Source of the DNA: Atherix ibis
Lineage: Eukaryota; Arthropoda; Insecta; Diptera; Athericidae
Direction of reading: 5' to 3'
DNA: 64,000 nucleotides
Assembly (NCBI GenBank): GCA_958298945.1
Contig: OY282606.1
Location: forward strand, 45,397,920-45,461,919
Part shown: piece by piece, positions 55,419 through 64,000 of the stretch
How positions within the stretch are numbered: the first letter of the stretch is position 1
Layout: each line of letters begins with the position of its first letter
Made by a program: the position numbers and the translations under genes
The notes under the pieces: model-generated
Seen by the model: only the letters and a program-made list of their open reading frames with translations
Database searches by the model: none
Told to the model about the DNA's origin: nothing

Positions 55419-57569
55419 CACTAGACACTTCTCCTTCCTTAAAATCCTATCCTGCCAAACTTGTAAATTGGAAAGTTGATTGGGACATTTTTAGACAGAA
55501 CTTAGACCAACAGGTTCATTTACAACAAAGCCTTAAAAACGTACAAGAAATAGACGATGCCGTAAACGACTTGACTGTTTGCATACAGAACTCAATCACT
55601 AACGCCCACATAACTCATAACAAACCAACCATACGAGAACATGACTATAATCTTCCGCAAAAAATTTGCAGCTTGATAAGCGAGAAACGTCGAGCCAGGG
55701 CCCAGTGGCAACGTTCAAGAATGCCGAATGAGAAGAAAAAACTGAACCAACTACAACGAGAACTGAAACAAGAAATAATTAATTATAACAGCGAACGATT
55801 TACTGAATACACAGAATCACTGACAACTAATATGTCACTTTGGACAGCTACCCGACGAATTCTCAAATACAAAACAGCTACACACCCGCTCCGGAATACC
55901 GACGGAACCTGGGCAAAAACAGATAAACAGAAAGCCGACATCTTCGGCAAACACTTAGAAAACATCTTTAAACCTCACGAAGATGTCCAAGACATTCTGC
56001 ATGACGAACAAATATTCCGACAAATATCAACTCAGTTGCCCATAAGTCCACCTCCTAAGTTTTTCACTTCTTCCGAAGTTAAATTCACAATAGAACACCT
56101 TTCCACTTCAGAAATCCTAAAACAAATTTCCAAAAAAACCCTCGTCCTTATAACCTATATTTATAATAGTATCTTCCGCACATCATTTTTTCCTTCCCTG
56201 TGGAAGTTTTCCATAATTAAGATGATCCCAAAACCCAATAAGCCCAAAAATCTTCCTACCTCATATAGACCTATAAGCCTCCTTCCCATGTTATCAAAAA
56301 TCCTAGAAAAATTAATCCTAAAACGCCTTTATCCCATTTTTGAAACTGAGGGTGTCATTCCTCAGCATCAGTTTGGATTTCGACCTGAGCATTCCACTAT
56401 CCAGCAGTGTCATCGCGTAGTCGACTACATAGCGTGTTCGCTAGAGCGAAAGGAATACTGCCCAGGCGTGTTTCTTAACATTTCGCATGCTTTCGACCGT
56501 GTATGGCACCCTGGATTGCTTTGGAAGTTGCAGCGAGTCCTACCCTCGAGTTATTTCCACATCCTTAAATCTTATCTCTCAGACCGATATTTTCAGGTAG
56601 CTGAAAATATTGAGTACTCCGACATTTATCCAATTTCCGCCGGTGTCCCTCAAGGAAGTATCCTAGGTCCTATCCTATATAATATTTATACCCATGACAT
56701 TCCTTGCCACAACAACATCCTAACCGCAACATATGCTGACGACACAGCCATCCTGACACATCACAAAGATCCTTCCACAGCCATTAGTATCCTACAGAAC
56801 CATATCCACTCCTTAGAAACTTGGTTCAAACGGTGGAGAGTAAAGGTAATGAGCAAAAATCTGCTCATGTAACTTTCACACTCTGCCGAGAACAAATTCC
56901 CGACATAACCCTAAACGGCAGTATTATTCCACACAAAAATAGCGTACGTTACCTTGGACTTATATTCGACAAACGGTTAACCTGGAACCTTCATACGAAA
57001 ACTAAAAGACGTGAACTTAACGGACGATACAAACAATTATTACGTCTCCTAGACAGCAAATCAAAACTTACAATAACAAGTAAACTATTACTATACAATA
57101 CGGCTCTGAAACCAATATGGACATATGGTCTAGAACTTTGGGGTTCGACTAAGCATTCCAACTCCCTTCCAATCCAATCCCTACAATCCCGAATCCTTCG
57201 TAAAATTGTCAATGCCCCCTTTTATGTGCGAAACACTGTTATCCACCGTGACCTAAATGTTCCATTTGTTCGTGAACTATGCATCTCCCGATATAAAAAA
57301 TTCCATTCGCATCTATCCTTCCACCCTAATCCTTTAGGAAGAGAACTTTTCACTCCCACCCTTCCAGTATACACCCATCGACGTTTAAAACGACGATGGC
57401 CGAGAGATTCGCTAAAATTATAAAATAAAATTACCCTGTTCTAGAGGTAACATCGATGGGTGTTTTCCTCCACATGTCTTCATGTCCTTGCATATTCCCG
57501 TAAAAAATCTACTTATTACTAGCATAAGTAGTTGTAGATATCATTTAAAATAAAAAAAAAAAAAAAAAA
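55419..57569 (+). mobile_element. Jockey-family LINE copy 2, nested, with 11-bp target duplication
   Basis: AAACTTCAGAA lies directly before (55408-55418) and after (57570-57580) the insert, which ends in a poly(A) run (57552-57569). This is the signature of LINE target-primed insertion. The copy is 5'-truncated: the endonuclease is missing and sequence begins just before the RT linker. The low damage and clean poly(A) mark it as the most recent LINE here. Confidence 0.95.
55420..57423 (+). pseudogene. Jockey ORF2 reverse transcriptase, one frameshift, motif A mutated
   Basis: The first frame (to 56872) holds NWKVDWDIFRQNLD, the QWQRSRMPNEKKKLNQLQRE linker, PKPNKPKNLPTSYRPISLLP, HQFGFRPEHSTIQQC, motif A as FLNISHAFDRVWH (Asn where the catalytic Asp of FLDIS is expected), AGVPQGSILGPILYN and motif C TYADDTAIL. 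About ten residues of the SPG.D block seem missing after IEHLS. A one-base loss near 56849 shifts the rest to the frame ending at 57423, with RYLGLIFDKRLTWNLHTKTK, PIWTYGLELWGS and RKIVNAPFYVRNTVIHRDLN. The RT is predicted dead from the motif A change alone. Confidence 0.9.
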
Positions 57570-57580
57570 AAACTTCAGAA

Positions 57581-57800
57581 ACGTTAAATTATTTTTCTAT
57601 TTGGATTTAGAGTCGCAGCCGCCAATAATATGGAGGAAGAAATCCACTCACGGCTGCTGGAGTCTCCCAGTGGCACTTTCAGTCAGTCTTAGTTATTTTG
57701 TTCAAAAATTCTGATTATAATATCGAAGCTTCTACTAGTCTTGATAGTTCTCATATATCCTTCGAAAACTTGAGTTCTCAGTAAAAACTATTTTGGTCCT
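57581..57800 (+). pseudogene. RTE-like LINE copy 4, part after jockey insertion
   Basis: The plus strand reads RVAAANNMEEEIHSRLLES then LFCSKILIIISKLLLV, resembling the A.N.M.EEI..R+...NRAY block and TK..+YKT that follow the RT in endonuclease-reverse transcriptase LINEs. Text is the inverse of the GGATTTCTTCC...GTCTTAGTTA region seen in copies 1, 2 and 3. Confidence 0.75.
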
Positions 57801-57804
57801 AAAG

Positions 57805-60800
57805 GAGAAACCGCATTGTTTAATAGATATTTATTTGACATCTGTGAAATGACAGTAATGTACTTTCCGAAACACAAAAAAAATTTTCTTGAACAAAAAA
57901 AAATTACACAATCGAATAAAAAATTACCCATCTTCAAAGTGAACAATTGTGCAGCGCAACGAGTTGGTCGTTAAGAAAAATTGTCATGAAAAATACACTC
58001 GAATAGAAATAAAAACTAAAAAATATAGAAAGAGCCTATTGCGTATGGTTACCTTACCTACTTACAAATCACTTCCACGTTTTATGGTTAAGACAATGGA
58101 GCATTCTTTAAATATCTTTAAGACAATCAACTGACAACAAACCTCAACCACATCGATTGCGACATTACGGAATTTTCTACTCTTAAAAATGTTTTCCCCA
58201 TTTTTACTAAACGACTTCGTTTTCCTTTCCTTGAATTGAATTTATTTTTATATATTATATATTATTTGTTTTGGTCATCCTATATTGGGTGCTGTTGTTA
58301 TTATTATTATTTCTACAATCGGCCGTTAATACTTTTTAGCATAATTTATATATGCTCTCACGTAGATGCAGTTATTAAATTACTTACTTTCGTTATTGTT
58401 TCTGCGCCTACTTCAGTTTGACAATCACCTATGGCTTAATTATACTCCAGTTGACAGACCCCTATAACTGTTCATATCTACGCACGCGTTCAATTATGAC
58501 ATTTATGAGCTGGTGTCTCTTTTATGCTGGTTCTTTTATTATTATTTTTTTTAATAAAATTTTTCGTTAACGTCCTCAATTAAGTATAAAAACAAATCTG
58601 TTCAAAGTTTAGTATTCGAAGCTGACTTAACAACGGCGCATAACATTAGTATCCGGTTCTTTTTCGAAGGGCATTGCTCAATAATATAGATTATGTCAAA
58701 TTAAAAGTGTTTAATGTTCTATTATTTTTATTATTATTATTTTTATTCTTTCAAAGTTTAGTATATAGTAGGTATATTGGTTTAAATTGGCTGATAATTT
58801 GGAAGTTTTGAATATTAAAATATTATTGTAGTTAGTCGAAAAAATTCGTGGCATTTATGATGTTGAAATAATAGTTACTCAGACAGATGAAGTTAAAAGC
58901 AAAAAACTCTACAACCGCTAGTCGCTTATTGAAATGTGTTTAGTATATCAAATAAAATTCTAGTTTAAAAATGGACCAGAATAAATAGAAAATTCGCTAT
59001 ATTTTATAAATACCTCTCTGATATCTGAAGTTCTTTGATTCATCATACATTGACCGAATGATGGTGATGATGAAGATGCTACAGACCCTTTTTATTATTA
59101 AGAATACCAGAAATTCGTTATTATAATAAAAATCGTTATTTTAAAAATTTCCGAGCTCACTATTTTAAATTTTTTTTTGGAATTAGCTTAAATTCTATTA
59201 GAACATACGTGTAGGTCATAAATAAATCTTGCAGGATTTAATTTCAATTTTTCTGTCAGCCTCTTTGATATTTATTACAATAATTTTCTTTTGCAATGCA
59301 GTATATAAATTCAAGCTCTATTTTTGACTGTAGTTAAAATTACTATGCCAAAGAATTAGTATTTTTTACTTTTAACATATTTAATTGGAATTAGGAGGTA
59401 ATCAGAAAAAATCCAGGTTATATGAAAACTTGAATTCTTCTATTCTATATCAATTTTGAACAGATTTAATTAAAACTAATGAAAATAAATGATATTTAAC
59501 TAACTGATACAATAAATTATGTAAAAAAATCTTTAATAATAAAGAACTAACATCTGTTTCTAAGTACTTGTAAATAGCATAAACATGATAAATATTCCTT
59601 CCTTGTGCATTAATAATATTTTTCCAAAAGGTCTAAATAAATTTACCAAAGCCTAGACTTGTGTACTATTATATAAAAAATATTGTTTTTAATTACGTTT
59701 ATTTCCTGTAATTAATTATAATTTCTTATGAGTAGAAAAATGATTGTAATAACAAAAATCAAACAGAAATCTGAAGAAACTGACTTGTGGTCAACAATTC
59801 CCACGTAATCTAGTTCTGTATACTCTCGGAGTAAAGTTATAAATAATTTATTGTCGGTTCCGTAGAATTTCGAAATTTTAACTTCTAGAAAAGTGCAAAT
59901 AATAGCATGTATGAACCGGTAATATTCTTGGTCGTTAAAGAGTTCGGTTCGATAATATTCTCGTAATTTAGGCTAATTTCTTACACTCTGAACTGTCCCT
60001 CTCAACATGCACCTTCCTCCGACTGTATACATAATTGACCGTGGAGTTACCATTACAAGTAATGCATGCATTGCGTCCTTTCAAATTAAAACTTACCTCA
60101 AATATTCGATTGTACACATATACTCTAAACGACGGAGGTACCAACCGACAATAACAAATAGTTCCGACTTCAGTTCAGCTACTTCGAAGCGCAAATCACG
60201 ACCATACTCCTATCTCTATCCGTACACAATTATATATAAATTTACATTCGTTCAAATATAATTATGCAATCTAATGTAGTCTTCATGTCATGAAAATCGC
60301 CCATAATCCTGTTGAAAGATTTCCACACATCACCAACATTATTATTGCGATTCTTTCCACCTACTGTAGAAATGCAAATCGAAACTTACGATTTAATACC
60401 TTCTAGACATGTAAGAAATACATAATGGCTGTCGATTAAATCTAGTTGTTATTTTCAAAAGGATTTATTGTCCTTATATTACCGATTCTTATATAATTTT
60501 ACAACGATTCTACCATAATTCAAATAACATCAAATTACGACTATGACTATCAGTGCATATATGAGTAGTGTGTTCTACCGAGAATATTTTATTATAACAT
60601 GGAAATGTTTTTTTAATGGAAATTTAATAAAATATCTATAAGCATGATACCAAGAATAAAACCAGTTGACTTTATTGATCAAATCGCATTCAGTTTTCTT
60701 CAATTTTCTTTCCGTTTCGATTTTGTATTTTATCTAAATTTTATTTTATAGGTCAGGTCGATAATAAATCATTGATTTTAAATTATTGTTAAACATTCTT

Positions 60801-61410
60801 AAAATCGGACATAATCTTATATCTAAAAAAGATAATTCATATTGTTAAGTCAAATTTGAGGTTATTTGACGAAATTTTGAAACTGCTTTTGAAGTTTATG
60901 AGTTTCTTAATAAGCAATCCTAACAATACTATTTTTTAACTGAATAATTTAAGTTATACTATTAATAACTTAAATTTAATTCAATAAGTCCAGATTAGTT
61001 TCAAAATTACATTATTTACTATTTATTATTGATTTAGAATGATTATTCAATTCAACAACGTATGTTGGCTGCAATTATTGTTAGTCTAGGATGTGAGTTC
61101 CAAATTAATCTATTATGTGGTAAAAGTCCTAAATAACGCACTATTTATTGATATTTACTTTCCATCTATTGAAATAGGGTTTAGAAGAAATGAATATCAA
61201 ATTTTAAATTATTAGGAGCTACAACAAATAATAGATTTAAAATTATATAAGATCTTATTGATGTAATGATTATACAAAATGGGATAACAAATACTGTCCT
61301 ATGAGACTCCAGCTAAAATGAGTCATATTTCTTCAGATTATTCTTCTTTACAGTTAATTGTTTTTTTAAAAATCAAATTAGAAAAACTATAAATATAAGA
61401 TAAAATCGTA
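57805..61410. other. AT-rich sequence, no gene recognised
   Basis: The frames at 57949-58134 and 58236-58421 are short and unremarkable. A less AT-rich block at 59770-60280 includes an 84-codon plus frame (60007-60261) without a known motif. No repeat or TE motif was seen. Confidence 0.45.
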
Positions 61411-61414
61411 TATA

Positions 61415-61480
61415 CCAGGTGTATAAGCCTAAATCCGCTGTTTTTTAGTTAAAACAGCGGATTTAAGCTTATACACCTGG
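61415..61480. repeat. 66-bp palindrome of two mariner TIRs, TA on both sides
   Basis: Arms 61415-61444 and 61451-61480 are each one complete 30-base mariner TIR (CCAGGTGTATAAGC...CCGCTGTTTT) with one mismatch and a six-base loop TTAGTT. TA borders both sides (61413-61414 and 61481-61482). It looks like a minimal element consisting only of terminal repeats. Confidence 0.95.
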
Positions 61481-61499
61481 TATATACTTTTATATTCAT

Positions 61500-62409
61500 A
61501 GAAAGTAAAAACAAATTTATTCAAAGTACTTGTCCTCGCTAGCTACACATTCTTCCCATCTCTTGGGCAATTTGTGGATGCCATGCCAACAAAATCCTTC
61601 TCTTTCGAGGCAAACCCCTCATCAAGCCATTTTCGAACGTCTTCGTAAGAATCGAAGTGCTGCTCAAAACTTTAATTCTTACGACAAAACAGGTGTTAGT
61701 CGGAAGGGGCTAGATTTGGTGAATAAGTAGGGTGGGGTAGCATCTCCCAGTTGAATATCTTCAAGTAGTTTCGGACCATTTTTGACGTGTGCGATGGTGC
61801 GTTGTCATGGAGAAAAATCAGCTTGTGATGTCTTTGTAGCTGTATGCATTGACCGTTTCACCAGGTTTCAACATCTCATAGTAGACGATACCCTGCTGAT
61901 CCTACCAAACGCACAGCATCGTCTTCCGTCCGAAACGATTTGGTCTTGGGGAAGATGTTGATGATTGGCCGTGATCAACCCATGATTTCTTGCGTTTAGG
62001 ATTCTTGAAATATATCCACTTTTCATCGCCTGTTACAATCCGATATAGGAACGACTTTCTTTTTTGTGTTTTGGCGTCTATTGTTCAATTCATGCGGCAC
62101 CCATTTTCCGATCTTTTCAATCTTCGTCATGGCATGCAGACGCATGGAAATGGCTGGTTGGGTAATACCCAATTGCTCCGCGAGCATTTTTTGTGATTGG
62201 CTATTATCTTCGTCCAAAGTGGCCTGCAATTGATGGTCCTCAATCTTAATAGGCCGATTTTCACGCTTATTGTCCCACAAGTCAAAATTGCCTTCTTTGA
62301 ACCGACGGAACCAATCTCGGCACGTTGTTTCCGATAAATCACTGTCACCATAGGCCTCCATAAGCACTCGATGCGATTCGCAGCCGATTTCTTCAAATTA
62401 GACATGATA
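61500..62409 (-). pseudogene. Mariner G transposase pseudogene
   Basis: The minus strand starts near 62409 with MSNLKKSAANRIEC, shifts to VLMEAYGDSDLSETTCRDWF and RRFKEGNFDLWDNKRENR, then EDHQLQATLDEDNSQSQKML and QPAISMRLHAMTKIEKIGKW, the paired helix-turn-helix and WVPHEL linker. In broken frames follow the first Asp region (VTGDEKWIYF-like), FLHDNAPSHTS-like text near 61800 and the C-terminal end near 61530. It is close to mariner F but lacks its triplication. Confidence 0.8.
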
Positions 62410-62634
62410 ACCAAAGGACATGATTACCAAAGGAAAAATGTATGTTCTTATACGAAATTGCTGACAATGTGCACTGATTAATGTTGACAGATGTCGAACT
62501 CAAAAAAAAAGTACGACCAAAGAGAGGATTTAAGCGTATATACCTGGTACATGGAAGATCTTCTGTTTTCAAAAGAAGTAAGTTCTTCATTTTTCACATA
62601 AATAAAAATATGGGTTTTATCGGTTTAAGCTAGA

Positions 62635-62840
62635 TGTTGATCCAATATGTCCGACTTGTTGACCAGCAATCAAAGATGCGGAACATGACTTCTTCCACTG
62701 TTCATGATTTACCGGAGAAAGAAAGATATTACCGAAAATAATCTATCAACGGCTGTACTAGATCTTGGCTCAAGAAAGATCTTGGCTCAAATAATAGCAT
62801 TGCGGGCATCTTAGAGCTTGGGAGCTAATTCGGGAGGTAC
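62635..62840 (+). pseudogene. LINE C-terminal zinc-knuckle scrap
   Basis: The plus strand encodes DVDPICPTC, a stop, then PAIKDAEHDFFHCS and FTGERKILPKII, matching the C..C....DA.H..F.C......R end of R1/I-type LINEs. A 17-base direct duplication (GATCTTGGCTCAAGAAA) occurs near 62760. It has no linked RT. Confidence 0.5.
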
Positions 62841-62849
62841 ACAAAATGA

Positions 62850-64000
62850 ATATAAAATCATCCATTTACAAATTCAAATAAATCAAAAATTATAACTTTC
62901 GAAAATAATTTAATTATTTTCCGAAAATGCTCATTTTGCTTTTTATAATTAAGTGCACTGAAATGTAAGTATTTTTTACAATTCCTAAAAAAATTCATTT
63001 GCTAATATTTTGTAATATCATTAATAAAAAATATTTCGAATTCCTTATTCAAAATGTCATATAAGAATAAGCTTAATAATGAAAAAATATTTTCTACTTT
63101 ATGTTAAAATGAATTAAAAATGAAAATCGTAAAAGAAATTCTTTTTAACCTTTTTTGTATATGGGACTATGCATTTGAAGAGAAAATATACTGACTCTCT
63201 ACTTAGTAAAAGTAATTTCATTCTTTAAGTAAAATGTAAACTTAATAAATCTTTATAAATGGAGCATAAGTCAGTGCTTGCTATCTTTAACAAATTATAC
63301 TTACTAAATTATTAAGGAACGAAACAACAGATTGAACTGATTTCATGACAATTATTTCTACTTTCATAGCAATTCTCTATAGTTGACTCCTAAATTATCG
63401 TTAAATGAAAAATTTTCTGTTTATTATTAACAAATATTCAAGAATCATTCGTTTTTTTTTTCAAATAAAAAAAATAAAAAAATATGCTCGGTTGCCTTAA
63501 ATTCTTATTTAACATGTTAACGATATTCTACTCTTGTGAAAAACAAAAGGACTTTTTTCCATACTATAAAACAATGGTTTTAAATAATTAAAAGTTTTAT
63601 ATTTACACAAAAATCATGTACAGAATCATTAAAAGGGTTATATTCTGGAAATAATATCAATAATTTTTTTTTAAGTTCTTGCTTTTAATTACAAAAAATA
63701 AAACTTATTTTGACTAATTAAAAGTTGATTATACTTTTCCGTTTAGAACATTCTTAAGGAATTTTTATGTCTTTTCCAGCATTATTCAACAACAACAAAA
63801 ACTCTCTTCTAACATTAATTTTAACTTATATAATATATATTTTTGTATTTACACTTTCTAATAATATTTCAGTTAGATACTCATTATTAAAGATTTTGCA
63901 TAAATTAAATTTGGTCAATCTAATAAAAGGAAAAGTATAAACATCTGAAGAGGTTTTAATCCATTTTATTTAATATACACAACAATATACACAAAAGAAA
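62850..64000. other. AT-rich sequence, nothing recognised
   Basis: No motif, repeat or element end was seen up to the window edge. Confidence 0.5.

Larger units (their letters stand above)
61415..62545 (-). mobile_element. Mariner element G
   Basis: The 5' end (right) is, inverted, CCAGGTATATACGCTTAAAT with TA at 62546-62547; the 3' end (left) is CCAGGTGTATAAGCCTAAAT with TA at 61413-61414. The TIR is that of mariner F. The left end is unusual because a second, inverted TIR follows within 36 bases (see 61415-61480). Transposase lies on the minus strand. Confidence 0.85.

Noticed and set aside
1..64000. CRISPR array, bacterial operon or defence system
   Set aside because: No spaced identical repeats, ribosome binding sites or bacterial genes; all content is eukaryotic transposable elements and AT-rich spacer.

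Overview
The window looks like non-genic chromosome from an arthropod, most likely an insect. The background is very AT-rich. Every convincing coding signal belongs to a eukaryotic transposable element: about ten mariner or Tc1/IS630-type DNA transposons, one piggyBac, one Ty1/copia retrotransposon, and at least four kinds of non-LTR retrotransposon (LINE). I found no host gene, tRNA, rRNA, CRISPR array or bacterial operon. The order cannot be fixed from sequence alone; the insect call rests on the combination of mariner subfamilies and insect-type jockey, R1-like and RTE-like LINEs.

Layout. 1-1739: an IS630-type transposase scrap, then a piggyBac with TTAA target duplications and matching terminal repeats. 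4681-7260: a TIR-bounded IS630/Tc1 element and LINE scraps. 9388-10241: deleted mariner A. 13200-16448: a mosaic of mariner C, two interleaved minus-strand LINEs and mariner B. 17590-20383: an RTE-like tail and jockey copy 1. 21915-24540: an RTE-like LINE split by mariner E, which has the best preserved transposase ORF. 24600-25160: start of a degenerate AT-rich repeat family that recurs to about 36.7 kb. 27008-27282: a fold-back MITE built from mariner-I 5' ends. 29390-30813: mariner F with a 248-bp triplication. 33640-36190: an RTE-like LINE split by an R1-like LINE. 39960-42080: mariner H split by a second R1-like LINE. 42112-42480: three 123-bp tandem units. 44608-47640: Ty1/copia. 49990-52870: mariners I and J, both with complete ends. 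54876-57800: an RTE-like LINE split by jockey copy 2. 61415-62545: mariner G with a 66-bp palindromic end. 62635-62840: a LINE zinc-knuckle scrap.

All elements look inactive: stops, frameshifts, internal deletions or lost catalytic residues. The best preserved are mariner E (catalytic domain open, DNA-binding domain gone), mariner J (one frameshift, two stops) and jockey copy 2 (one frameshift, a small deletion and a motif-A Asp-to-Asn change). The main interest is the nesting order, the self-complementary derivatives of mariner ends, and the repeat family. No new functional system was recognised. The rest is AT-rich sequence in which I see nothing coding.
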